Source: a virus | Reading direction: 5' to 3' (one strand) | DNA length: 56,045 bases | Virus record (IMG/VR): IMGVR_UViG_3300046454_000555 | Location: 1-56,045 of that record | In this document: positions 40,671 through 49,931 of the stretch, piece by piece | How positions within the stretch are numbered: position 1 is the first letter of the stretch | How the letters are laid out: every line of letters starts with the position of its first letter | Program-made: the position numbers and the translations under genes | The notes under the pieces: model-generated | The model's input: only the letters and a program-made list of their open reading frames with translations | Database searches by the model: none | What the model was told of the DNA's origin: nothing

Positions 40671-42695
40671 ATGGGCAGCGCAACGACCGACCGTCGAATG
40701 GGGTTGACCGGCGACAAGGGCATGAAGGCCCCCGCCGACTGCGCCACGACATCGAACATCACCCTCTACGGCGAGCAGGTGATCGACGGCATCACGACCA
40801 ACCAGAGCCGGGTCCTGGTGATGGCCCAGACGGTCGCCGCCGAGAACGGGGTCTACGACTCGAGCTCGGCGCAGTGGACGCGGGCGATCGACGCCAACGG
40901 CTACTCGGACCTGACGCAAGGCACGCAGATCCGGGTCAATCGCGGCAGCCAGGCCGGGTCGAACTTCGCGGTCACGACCGCCAATCCGATCCAGATCGGC
41001 ACCAGCGCGCTCACGTTCGGTCCCGGCCAGCCGCTCACCATCCCGACGATCGACGAGTTCGTCGGCGACGGGGTGACCACCGTCTTCGCGTTGAGCGGGA
41101 ACCCCGGTGCGCAGTCGAACCTCGACGTCTGGATCGGCGGCGTGCTGCAGAGCAATGGAGACGACTTCACCTGGTCGAGCGCGAGCCCCATGAGCGTGAC
41201 ATTCACGACGGCGCCGCCCACGGCGCCGATCCGGGTCAAGTACGTGCGCGCGGTGCCGATCGGCACGGGCGACGCCAGCGTCACCGCATACCTGACCCAG
41301 GGCGGCACTCCCCGGACGGTCCAGGACAAGCTGCGCGATGAGGTCAGCGTCAAGGACTTCGGCGCCGTCGGCGACGGGATCGTTGACGACACATCAGCCG
41401 TCGTCAACGCCGTCAACTCGGTCAATGCCGCAGGGGGCGGTGATGTCTATTTCCCCCCGGGCAACTACCTCGTCTCGCCGAGGACCCTGTCGAATCTCAG
41501 CTTCGTGACGCTGCGCGGCGCGAACAAGTACGCCAGCACGCTCACCCTCGCCTCGGCCGGCTCGCTGCTCAACTTCGACGGCGGCGGATGGGTGCGACTG
41601 GAGAAGCTCGGGTTCTATCCCAGCGGCGCGGCACAGACGCTTGCGAACGCCAACGGGGTCACGTTCTTCGGCAACTCGGGAAACTGCACGATCGACGACT
41701 GCCTCTTTCAGGGGTTCTCGAAGAACGGCCTTTCCATCATCGGGGACGTCGGGCTGCAACTCAGCGGATTCAAGGTCACGAACTGCTACTTCCTCGGCAA
41801 CGGGCAGTACCAGTTCTACAGCACCTACTGCAACGACTTCATGCACACGAACAACCAGTTCGGGTCGCTCGTCGGCATTGCGCCCGCCACCCGGGGCTCG
41901 TACCACGTCAGCTCCAGCGCCGGCACCTATTCCTCCAACCTGCATTGGTCGAACGTGGTCGCGGCGGAGTTTGACTCCTGCAGCTTCAACCGCTATGTCG
42001 GCAACCGTTTCGAGATGTCGGACCGGCAGAACGTCTACTTCAACGGCGGCGGCGACACGGTCTTCGTGGGCAATATGTGCCACACGGCCTCCCAGTCGTC
42101 GGCTGGAACGTATGACAACGTCTACGCGACCGGCTTGATCACGGCCATCTTCGGCAACAACAGCCTCTTCACCTACGGCGGACAGTCGGCTTGGGGGATG
42201 AACTTCGACATCGGATGCGGAGACATCACTCTCGGCAAGAACAAGATCAGGGTGGATTCCGTGTCGTCATCAACTGGGCCGGTGCGTTTGGCCAGTTCCG
42301 CCTACGACCAGTTGTCCGCCGATGCGGTGCAGTCGTTCGCGACCACTTCGGTCGCGGCGGCCGCGACCGTATTCATTGGAGCCAACGGAAATCAGGCAAC
42401 AGAGAACGCGACGTGCGCCATGGTCGGCCGCCAGGCCACGGCGGTCTTGCTCTACGCCGCAGCCGCCAACGCGCCCGGCGCGGGCGAGACGTACACCTAC
42501 ACGCTGCGCATCAACAACGCGGACACGGCGATGACGTTCTCGATCAGCGGCGCATCTTCATTCTTTGGAACGGCGGTTCCTGCCGGCCCCTCGATCCTCC
42601 TGGGGCCGAATGACATCTATGCCGTGAAGCTGGTGACCAGCGCGGGAGCGACGACCACCAATCACCGCGTCCGTGTCGCCTTTGTTGAGAACTAA
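40671..42695 (+). CDS. Tail spike with pectate-lyase-like β-helix
   Basis: A 674-residue protein. The N-terminal part (about 1-215) is a virion-binding domain; then VSVKDFGAVGDGIVDDTSAVVNAVNSVNAAGGGDVYFPPGNYLV, the opening of the Pectate_lyase_3 β-helix used by spikes that bind or cut surface polysaccharide. Regular short β turns follow to about residue 560, then a C-terminal β domain. GAGGAAAA lies upstream of the ATG. Confidence 0.86.
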   Translation: MGSATTDRRMGLTGDKGMKAPADCATTSNITLYGEQVIDGITTNQSRVLVMAQTVAAENGVYDSSSAQWTRAIDANGYSDLTQGTQIRVNRGSQAGSNFAVTTANPIQIGTSALTFGPGQPLTIPTIDEFVGDGVTTVFALSGNPGAQSNLDVWIGGVLQSNGDDFTWSSASPMSVTFTTAPPTAPIRVKYVRAVPIGTGDASVTAYLTQGGTPRTVQDKLRDEVSVKDFGAVGDGIVDDTSAVVNAVNSVNAAGGGDVYFPPGNYLVSPRTLSNLSFVTLRGANKYASTLTLASAGSLLNFDGGGWVRLEKLGFYPSGAAQTLANANGVTFFGNSGNCTIDDCLFQGFSKNGLSIIGDVGLQLSGFKVTNCYFLGNGQYQFYSTYCNDFMHTNNQFGSLVGIAPATRGSYHVSSSAGTYSSNLHWSNVVAAEFDSCSFNRYVGNRFEMSDRQNVYFNGGGDTVFVGNMCHTASQSSAGTYDNVYATGLITAIFGNNSLFTYGGQSAWGMNFDIGCGDITLGKNKIRVDSVSSSTGPVRLASSAYDQLSADAVQSFATTSVAAAATVFIGANGNQATENATCAMVGRQATAVLLYAAAANAPGAGETYTYTLRINNADTAMTFSISGASSFFGTAVPAGPSILLGPNDIYAVKLVTSAGATTTNHRVRVAFVEN

Positions 42696-42713
42696 GTAAC
42701 GAGGTCTGAAGCA

Positions 42714-42869
42714 ATGTCACTCACCAAGGTCCCTGATTCGATGCTCCAAAACCCCGGTGGTGGTGGTGGAGGCGGCGGCAGCTCCGGCGGGATTGATGGC
42801 GGCACCGCGACCAGCAACGAGACCGGGACCGTGCCGATCGACGGCGGAACAGCAACGAGCACACCATGA
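42714..42869 (+). CDS. Gly-rich 51-residue tail-associated peptide
   Basis: The ORF starts SLTKVPDSMLQNP, like the N-terminal opening of many tail fibres (SLTKVxxSM), then a run of eight Gly and two copies of IDGGTATS. GAGG precedes the ATG; the TGA overlaps the next ATG (ATGA). It looks like a split-off fibre N-terminus or a flexible linker protein. Confidence 0.6.
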   Translation: MSLTKVPDSMLQNPGGGGGGGGSSGGIDGGTATSNETGTVPIDGGTATSTP

Positions 42870-44425
42870 CCCAAGTAGTCCAGCTTCGCGGCGACACCGC
42901 GGCCAACCTCGCCTCGACCAATCGAGTCTTCGCGGTTCGCGAGGTCATCATCGAGACCGACACCCTCAAGATGAAGGTCGGCAACGGAGGGACGGCCTAC
43001 AACAGCCTGTCCTACGTGGTCGGCGGCGGGGGCGGAGGTGGCTCGTCGACCTACGCCGGCCTGACGGACGCGGCGACGGCCAACCTGCCGTCGCTCAACG
43101 GCCCGCTGAACACCGCGCTCACGCTGAAGGCGGCGCTCGCCTCGCCGGCATTGACCGGGACGCCGACAGCGCCCACGGCGGCCGCGGCGACCAACACCAC
43201 GCAGCTCGCAACCACCGCCCACGTTTTTGCCGAGCGCGCCAACGCAGCCACGCTCATCAGCAAGACGATGAGCGGCTCGAGCAACACGTTCACGAACCTG
43301 CCGGCCACCGGCATCTCGGGCGTCATCCCGATTGCCAACCTCGGCGTCGGCACGCCGACCGGATTCAAGTTCCTGCGCGACGACAACACGCTGCAGACGA
43401 TCGCCGGCGGTGGTGATGCGCTTGTCGCCAATCCCCTGAGCCAGTTCGCGGCGACGACCTCCGCGCAACTGAAGGGCATCATCAGCGACGAGACCGGCAC
43501 GGGGGGCGCGCTGGTCTTCGCGGCCGACCCGGCCCTGACGGGTGTCCCTACCGCTCCGACTGCCGCCGCAGGCACGAACACGACCCAACTCGCCACCACG
43601 GCGCACGTCTTCGGCGAGCGGTCGAACGTCGCGACGCTGGCGAACAAGACCCTCACGACTCCGGTCTGCAACACGCCGACGCTGAACACCCCGGTCTTCA
43701 GCGGCACGTCGTCGGGCACGGCCACGCTGCCCAGCACGGTGACGATGGCGGCGTCTCCGTCCCAGGCCGACAACAGCCTGAAGATCGCGACCACGGCCTA
43801 CGTCGACACGCTCGGTGCCACCAAGGTCACGGCCAACGCGGCGGTGTCGCTCACCGGCGCGAACACGCTGACGCAGGCCTCGCACTCGAACCGCTCGCTG
43901 AACTGGACCGGCTCGAGCACCGCTGCACAAGCGTTGCCGACGACGCAGAGCGCGGGCGACTTCGTCGAGATGTCGAACAACGGCAGCGTGCCGATCACCT
44001 TCACGAATGGCACGGCTGCTGCGGGCTTCAAGATGTCCGCCCTGCCCGGCGAGACCTTCCAGGCCAAGACCGACGGCTCGTCGTGGAAATCGCTCACGCC
44101 CCGGGTCAACAACGCGATCCAGGTGCTCACCCCCGGCACGACGGTCGCCACCGACGTCGACATCGGCACCATGTCGTCGCTCACCCCGGCGCAGAACTTC
44201 ACGCTGTCGAACCCGACCAATCCTGCGGATGGCGGCGTCTACGGCTGGTGGATCACGCAGGACGCCACCGGCTCGCGGGTCCTCACGCTGGGCTCGAAGT
44301 TCAAGAAGCCCGCGGCCGACAGCGTCACGCTCTCGACCGGCGCGAACAAGGTCGACTTCCTGAGCGCGACCTACAACGCGACGAAGGACATCTACCTCAC
44401 CAAGCTCGTGCTGGACATCGGCTGA
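42866..44425 (+). CDS. Tail fibre with Mtd-N-like head domain and internal repeats
   Basis: A 519-residue protein. Residues 1-50 (VVQLRGDTAANLASTNRVFAVREVIIETDTLKMKVGNGGTAYNSL) match the N-terminal domain of major-tropism-determinant-type fibres. A Gly hinge follows (eight Gly near residue 55). A block GTPTAPTAAAATNTTQLATTAHVFAERANAATL near residue 95 recurs near residue 230 with small changes. The C-terminal third is a β domain for trimer or receptor contact. No reverse transcriptase or template repeat is seen, so it is not a diversity-generating system here. Confidence 0.8.
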   Translation: MTQVVQLRGDTAANLASTNRVFAVREVIIETDTLKMKVGNGGTAYNSLSYVVGGGGGGGSSTYAGLTDAATANLPSLNGPLNTALTLKAALASPALTGTPTAPTAAAATNTTQLATTAHVFAERANAATLISKTMSGSSNTFTNLPATGISGVIPIANLGVGTPTGFKFLRDDNTLQTIAGGGDALVANPLSQFAATTSAQLKGIISDETGTGGALVFAADPALTGVPTAPTAAAGTNTTQLATTAHVFGERSNVATLANKTLTTPVCNTPTLNTPVFSGTSSGTATLPSTVTMAASPSQADNSLKIATTAYVDTLGATKVTANAAVSLTGANTLTQASHSNRSLNWTGSSTAAQALPTTQSAGDFVEMSNNGSVPITFTNGTAAAGFKMSALPGETFQAKTDGSSWKSLTPRVNNAIQVLTPGTTVATDVDIGTMSSLTPAQNFTLSNPTNPADGGVYGWWITQDATGSRVLTLGSKFKKPAADSVTLSTGANKVDFLSATYNATKDIYLTKLVLDIG

Positions 44426-47400
44426 TGCAACTGCTTCGCGCCACTCGTCTGCGACCGACCGCCGTATTCGGCGGTCAGTTCTCGACATTGAGCGTGCAGG
44501 CCGGCGCGGCCGGGACCTATCCCTACTCGGCGACGGTGTTCCCGTTGATCGGCGCGGTCCCGGCCGGGACGTTCGTGAGCAGCTTCGATGACCCGGCGAT
44601 GCGCTCGTCGGTTCTGTCCACGCACAGCGACGGCAGCGCCTCGGTTGTCGTTGTGTCGGGCCAAGTGACTGTCACGCTCAACCAGGCGAGCACGCTGCGC
44701 CTGAGCACCTCGACGGGCTCGGGCGGTGGCGCGCTCACCACTGCGGCCATTTCGGACATGGTCACCAATGTCTCCGTCGCGTTCGGAAGCCCCTACGGCA
44801 CGGCGAGCATCAGCAGCTTCGGCTCGCCTGAGCGTATCTGGTGGGCCAATGGGCAAGTGATCTGCGCTCGATATCGGGTAGCAGCACCGACCCCTGGCTC
44901 GACCTCCCTGGAAGCGGTGATTGACATCCACGCCTATGCCGGCCGCGCGTTGGTCGAGGTTGTGGTCGAGAACTGTCGGTTCACGGCTTCTTCGGCAACC
45001 ACGGCAAGCAAGCCAGCAGCAGCAAACTACACCGCAGCAGTAGTGAGCGTCAACGGCTCGACGGTCACAACGGTCAACGGCAACGGCGCACCGGAGGGCA
45101 ATCACGCTGCGTTCCGTTCCTGGTACGCAAGCACTTGGGTCGGTGGCGATCCGGGGCTGAGGGTCACGCAAGCGGTCGCCGACCTGCAACAGCACCCGCT
45201 GCTGTTCAAGATGGCTCGAGCCAGTACGTTCGATATGACGACGTATGCAAGCGATGCATACACGCCGTGGAGTACGGGCCGGCAAAGAGCCACGGACATG
45301 GGCGGGACCGGGGATCACGACTCCATCGGCACCCTGCCGAAGTGGGAGGCGCATTTCCTCCAGTCCGGTGACTATCGGGCGGCTAAAGCGGTCGAGGCCA
45401 GTGCGCTTGCGCTACTGGGCTACAACATCAACTACCGGGACACCTCTGGAGTCGTCCCGGACGCGACGCTCGTCGCCGGCAAGACGCAGAGCGGCAGCAG
45501 CCAGAACTGGCCCAGGGAGCAGCCCGGAGGCGGGACGGGGGCAATGGAGTGGGACGCTCCACACCAGCCCGCAGCGGGCCTCATGGCGTTCGCATGCAGA
45601 CCTTCCCCGGTCTATATCGAGCTTGCTCAGAAGGTCAGCGTCTGGAACGCGACGTGGAGCGCGGAAAGCAGCAACCTCGGCGGCTACACGGCGACTTGGC
45701 CCGATGCGGACTACACGGGCATCTTCGGCAACGCCTACACGCTTCGGGGCCGGGCGTGGTCGCTGCGGAACCTCGGTTATGCGACGTTCCTGTCACCCGA
45801 CGGGTCGGCCTGGAAGACCGGCGGACGGTTCTGGCTAAACCGCAACCGCATCTATCTTGAGAACTGGACGACCGACAGCAAGGCCCTGCTCAATTGCATG
45901 TGGGACTCGGCGCCCAACGACCTCACCGACCACGACCCCGGAACCGTGGGCCTGCAGCAGCCGCTGTGGATGTATCACTGGCTCATCACCGAGCTGCACA
46001 AGATCGCCTCGACGGGCATCCTCTCTGGTTCCCAGCAGACCTCGCTCAATGCCTTGGCCGACTGGTGCGCGCAGCAGCCCGTTCGGTGGGTCAACGAGCA
46101 GGCCAATGGTGGCTGGCGATATGTCACCTACGACACGTCGATGGGTCGCAGCGGGACGACGGTTGACTCCCTCCCCGACTGGGGGTCGCAAAGAGCGTGG
46201 CAGAAGCTGGATTCGCCCCCGACCGTCGCGGGAACATTCTTCACATCGATTTCGACCGAGCCGAACACCTACGCGGCTCACACGGTTGACACTCACGGAC
46301 TTAACTACGTCGAGAGCTACTGGCAAGCGTTCTGCGTGGCGATGGAGCGGCAGGTATCGGGCTATCAGGCTGCGTGGAACACCGTCCAGGCCAACGTCAC
46401 CAACCTCTCGACGTGGCTGGATGGGTTCGCCACCGACCCGAGGCAGGGTAACTATCCCAAGGTGGTGCCGTCAGTGTGGGGAGCCGGCGCGACGCCTGGC
46501 ACCGCTCCGACCTTGGCAAACGGGTACGTCTGGACACCAGGCGTTGATTCGAGTGGGCTCGTCAATCAGGTTTCGTGGAATCTGGTCCCGCCCGGTCAGT
46601 GGACGAAGGTCGCCAGTTCTTCGATCCTGAACCTTGACACCCGCGTCAAGAACACCAACCCCGCTTGGCGAGGTTACGGCAGCAATGACACAGACTGGAG
46701 CGGAGTGGTGTCTCCGTGGACGGGGGTTGCAAAAGATCCTCTGGGCGGCCGCATGTGGCTGTTCGGCGGGGGCCATAACGACTCCAGCAACAACGGCCTG
46801 TACCGTTTCGACGCCTTCAAGATGGCATGGGCCGTTGAGAAGCAGCCGAGCGACCCAACCCCCTGGACTCCGTCGTACAAGGCGGGCGGGCCTGCGGCGA
46901 CCTTCACCATCGACGCCACTTCTGGGGTGAACGCCAAGACCGCGTATGACGCCGGCCACCTTTCGGCGACCAATGACCTCGGCTACGAAGAACTCGTCTC
47001 GGACCATCAGCCGACCGCGCGCCACACCTATAACGGTCTGGTCTACATGGCTGGCCGCAACCAGATCGCGATGGCTGGCCGCAGGCTGTGGATCTTCGAC
47101 CTTGCCACGAACTCGTGGAACTACAAGCGCGCGTGGAACGATGAGCTGACCAGTCTCCTTGATTCGTCAGTCTGGACCAGTCTCGCCACCAATAGGTGGG
47201 GCGAGAACATGTTCGGCATGTACGACGAGGCGACCAGCGAGTTGCTGGTGTCGTCGCGCGGCAGCTCTGGCTCATTCGACAACATCAAGTTCAACGCCTC
47301 GGCGCAGACGTGGGGCTCGTGGACGTGGACGGCAAGCAGTTGGAACCTCGGCGGTATGGTTCGCAACGGGCGCAACGTGACAATCGTTCGGCCACCGGGC

Positions 47401-47817
47401 TACTCCATCGCGGACGGGGGCAACCCCGAGTACGCGGTTTACAACCTCGACAGCCGAACGACGACTGTTTCGGGCGTTCTCAGTTGTGGTTCGGGAGTCA
47501 ACACCCGGCAGGATTTGAACAGCACCGTGCAGACGATGCAGTCGCTGATCTACGTCCCGAGCATCAATCGTTACTGGTATCTCGCGTGGGACAACACCCC
47601 GGCAGACACCAACATGACGTGGCACGAGATCGACCCCACGGTTTCCCCTTGGACGATCAAGCTGAAGACTGACTTCACCGGCGCGGTGCCGGTGATCGCT
47701 GCCGCCGGCCCGACCGAGCCTGGTGGCAAGCACATGTATATCCCCTCGATTGATTCGATCCTGTTCTTCTATCGCGGCGGATCGTCGGGCGAAATGTTCA
47801 TCTACAGGCTGAGCTGA
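44425..47817 (+). CDS. Large tail protein: lyase-like toroid plus Kelch-like propeller
   Basis: A 1130-residue protein. N-terminal β domains (about 1-200) open with MQLLRATRLRPT, similar to the 49931 gene. The middle (about 270-680) has alternating helices rich in Trp/Tyr (ATDMGGTGDHDSIGTLPKWEAHFLQSGDYRAAKAVEASALALLGY), resembling α/α toroids of polysaccharide lyases. From about 770 on there are Kelch-like blades (GGRMWLFGGGHNDSSNNGLYRFD, GRRLWIFDLATNSWNYKR). It probably binds or degrades host exopolysaccharide. Family names are by resemblance only. Confidence 0.7.
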   Translation: MQLLRATRLRPTAVFGGQFSTLSVQAGAAGTYPYSATVFPLIGAVPAGTFVSSFDDPAMRSSVLSTHSDGSASVVVVSGQVTVTLNQASTLRLSTSTGSGGGALTTAAISDMVTNVSVAFGSPYGTASISSFGSPERIWWANGQVICARYRVAAPTPGSTSLEAVIDIHAYAGRALVEVVVENCRFTASSATTASKPAAANYTAAVVSVNGSTVTTVNGNGAPEGNHAAFRSWYASTWVGGDPGLRVTQAVADLQQHPLLFKMARASTFDMTTYASDAYTPWSTGRQRATDMGGTGDHDSIGTLPKWEAHFLQSGDYRAAKAVEASALALLGYNINYRDTSGVVPDATLVAGKTQSGSSQNWPREQPGGGTGAMEWDAPHQPAAGLMAFACRPSPVYIELAQKVSVWNATWSAESSNLGGYTATWPDADYTGIFGNAYTLRGRAWSLRNLGYATFLSPDGSAWKTGGRFWLNRNRIYLENWTTDSKALLNCMWDSAPNDLTDHDPGTVGLQQPLWMYHWLITELHKIASTGILSGSQQTSLNALADWCAQQPVRWVNEQANGGWRYVTYDTSMGRSGTTVDSLPDWGSQRAWQKLDSPPTVAGTFFTSISTEPNTYAAHTVDTHGLNYVESYWQAFCVAMERQVSGYQAAWNTVQANVTNLSTWLDGFATDPRQGNYPKVVPSVWGAGATPGTAPTLANGYVWTPGVDSSGLVNQVSWNLVPPGQWTKVASSSILNLDTRVKNTNPAWRGYGSNDTDWSGVVSPWTGVAKDPLGGRMWLFGGGHNDSSNNGLYRFDAFKMAWAVEKQPSDPTPWTPSYKAGGPAATFTIDATSGVNAKTAYDAGHLSATNDLGYEELVSDHQPTARHTYNGLVYMAGRNQIAMAGRRLWIFDLATNSWNYKRAWNDELTSLLDSSVWTSLATNRWGENMFGMYDEATSELLVSSRGSSGSFDNIKFNASAQTWGSWTWTASSWNLGGMVRNGRNVTIVRPPGYSIADGGNPEYAVYNLDSRTTTVSGVLSCGSGVNTRQDLNSTVQTMQSLIYVPSINRYWYLAWDNTPADTNMTWHEIDPTVSPWTIKLKTDFTGAVPVIAAAGPTEPGGKHMYIPSIDSILFFYRGGSSGEMFIYRLS

Positions 47818-47818
47818 C

Positions 47819-48520
47819 ATGGCAATCGCATTCGTAAACGCTCCGACCGTCTTCGAGGACGACGGAGGCGACCACTCATCGGGGGCCACGGGTACGTTCA
47901 CGGCCACTGCTGGCAATACGATCATCGTCGCAGTCTGGTGGGTCAACAACGCCACGAACAGCTTGACTAGCGTTACCGATACGGCGGGCAACAGTTATAC
48001 GCTCATCGGTACCAAGCTGTTAAACAGTGTCACCGGCAAGTACATGCAGTGGGCGTATGTCACCAACTGCCTGGGAAATGCATCGAACGCCGTCACCGCT
48101 AACCTTAATGTCTCGGCGAGAATAACAGTCATCGCGGTGCAGTACAGCGGGCTTGCAACCTCTTCGGTACTGGATCAAACCGCGAGCGGGAAGGACGAGG
48201 CTGGAGGTTCTGCCACGCTTACCTCGGCCGCATTCACTACGACCCAAGCAGACGAATTGATATTGGAATGGGGACACGCAATTGGCAGCGTCCCCACTGC
48301 TGGCGCGGGCTACACCTCCAGGGTCGCGACCGTGCGAACCCGGCTTGCTGAACAGATCGTTTCCACGGTCCAGACCGGCGCAACGGCCACGCAGACGCTG
48401 GGAGGCGCCGACAACTGGTCGATCCTCGTCGCCACTTTCAAGATGGCTGGCGGGGGCGCGCCTTCTCTCGTTCAACTCGAGCGCCGCGTCGATCGCGGCT
48501 CATTCCGCGGCCAATACTAA
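47819..48520 (+). CDS. Tail-associated β-sandwich protein
   Basis: A 233-residue protein of Thr/Ser/Ala-rich β type (FTATAGNTIIVAVWWVNNATNSLTSVTDTAGNSYTLIG). The pattern fits a jelly-roll or Ig-like domain used in receptor binding. One base separates it from the preceding gene. No catalytic motif. Confidence 0.65.
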   Translation: MAIAFVNAPTVFEDDGGDHSSGATGTFTATAGNTIIVAVWWVNNATNSLTSVTDTAGNSYTLIGTKLLNSVTGKYMQWAYVTNCLGNASNAVTANLNVSARITVIAVQYSGLATSSVLDQTASGKDEAGGSATLTSAAFTTTQADELILEWGHAIGSVPTAGAGYTSRVATVRTRLAEQIVSTVQTGATATQTLGGADNWSILVATFKMAGGGAPSLVQLERRVDRGSFRGQY

Positions 48521-48529
48521 GGAAGCACC

Positions 48530-49246
48530 ATGTTTCTCCTCGCCAAGTACAACACCCAGACGGCCTTCTCGTTCGCAATGGTCAAGCGCGGCGTGGTCGA
48601 TCTCGCGACCGCAAGCGACTGGACGCCAGCCACTGGCGACGTGAAGCAGACCAAGGACCAGGGCACGCTCACCAACACGACCAACCTGCCGTCGAGCGGC
48701 GGCGGCTCTGTTTTGTGGGCTCTCACCTGCACGGCTGCCGAACTCTCCTGCGCCGAGCTGATGGTGCAGATCGTCGACTCCGCGACCAAGGCGGTCGAGG
48801 ACAACGTCATCCGCATCTACACCTACGGCAACGCGAGCGCCAAGTTCCCGTGCGACTTCTCCGATCTCGTGCGGATGGGCCTCACCGCGCTGCCCAATGC
48901 CAACGCTGCGGCGTCGGGTGGCCTGCCGACGGTCGACTCGACCAACAGCGTGAAGATCCAGACCGTCAACAAGAAGAACACGGCCCTCTCGAACTACGAG
49001 TTCCCGATGTTCCTCTCCAACACCAACACCCCTGCAACGGGCAAGACGGTCACCGTGCAGCGCTCGATCGATGGTGGTGCCTACGGTGTCGGAACCCTGA
49101 GCGCGAGCGGTGTGGCGACCGAGGTCACGCTCGGCACCTACAAGATCGACTTCGCCGCCGGAGACCGAAACGGCAACGTCATCAAGTGCGTCGCCAACGC
49201 CACCGGCTGCGACCAGACCGAGTTCACCTTCCTGATGGAGCCCTGA
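48530..49246 (+). CDS. Tail-associated protein, unknown
   Basis: A 238-residue protein; AAGGAAG precedes the ATG. An N-terminal LAKYNTQTAFSFAMVKRGVVDLATASDW is followed by β-rich domains, ending KCVANATGCDQTEFTFLMEP. Similar 'two β-domain' proteins sit in tail fibre arrays and may cap or connect fibres. Function inferred from position. Confidence 0.65.
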   Translation: MFLLAKYNTQTAFSFAMVKRGVVDLATASDWTPATGDVKQTKDQGTLTNTTNLPSSGGGSVLWALTCTAAELSCAELMVQIVDSATKAVEDNVIRIYTYGNASAKFPCDFSDLVRMGLTALPNANAAASGGLPTVDSTNSVKIQTVNKKNTALSNYEFPMFLSNTNTPATGKTVTVQRSIDGGAYGVGTLSASGVATEVTLGTYKIDFAAGDRNGNVIKCVANATGCDQTEFTFLMEP

Positions 49247-49247
49247 G

Positions 49248-49931
49248 ATGTTCGGGCTCCTTCCCACGTTCCTCGGCGCCGGTGGTGGTGGTACGCCTCC
49301 GGTGACCGAGCCGCGGCGGCGGCGCACGCTCGATCTGTCGCGCTCGGGCATGCACATCCAGACGGTCGGGCCGGTGACCTACACCCCGGCCGCGATCAGC
49401 CTGGTGAGATTCGGCACGCTCTCGAGCGCCAACGTCGTCCAGTCCGGGACGGGGCCATACACCTACACGCTGGCCGTCGCAGGGGGCCCGTACAGCCTCA
49501 CGAACAGCAACCTCAAGTTCCCGGCCAGCGTGGCCGCGAGCATGACGGTGCAGCGCGTTGCCCTGCCATCGGCCGGCGCAACCGACGACTACTTCTCGCT
49601 CGGGTTCGACGTCGACAACACGACGATCAGGAGCGCGCCGACCACGCCGACGCAGGGCGGCGTGGGCACGCAGGGCTCGTTCTGGTACTACCCGTTCAAG
49701 TCCGGCTCGTTCGGCTCCGCGGGCGACGTCACCGGCGTGGGCTCGTTCTGCCGCATCCGTCGTGATGCATCGAACGTCCTCTATTTCGAGTCCTCGCCCG
49801 ACAACGTCACCTGGACGACGATGGACACCAACCCGGGAGCCAACGTCGACTACTGGCCGAAGATGCAGATGAACACCGCCGCCTCGACCGGCGCCGCGTG
49901 GCTGCTCCATTCGCAGACGGGGATGGTCTGA
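49248..49931 (+). CDS. Tail-associated β-sandwich protein with basic N-terminal tag
   Basis: A 227-residue protein. N-terminus FGLLPTFLGAGGGGTPPVTEPRRRRTLDL is a Gly/Arg tag, then a lectin-like β domain (SLGFDVDNTTIRSAPTTPTQGGVGTQGSFWYYPF ... YFESSPDNVTWTTMD) resembling concanavalin-like modules of phage tails. TGATG junction with the next gene. Confidence 0.65.
   Translation: MFGLLPTFLGAGGGGTPPVTEPRRRRTLDLSRSGMHIQTVGPVTYTPAAISLVRFGTLSSANVVQSGTGPYTYTLAVAGGPYSLTNSNLKFPASVAASMTVQRVALPSAGATDDYFSLGFDVDNTTIRSAPTTPTQGGVGTQGSFWYYPFKSGSFGSAGDVTGVGSFCRIRRDASNVLYFESSPDNVTWTTMDTNPGANVDYWPKMQMNTAASTGAAWLLHSQTGMV

Noticed and set aside
42866-44425. Diversity-generating retroelement target
   Set aside because: No reverse transcriptase and no template/variable repeat pair with adenine-specific changes was found.
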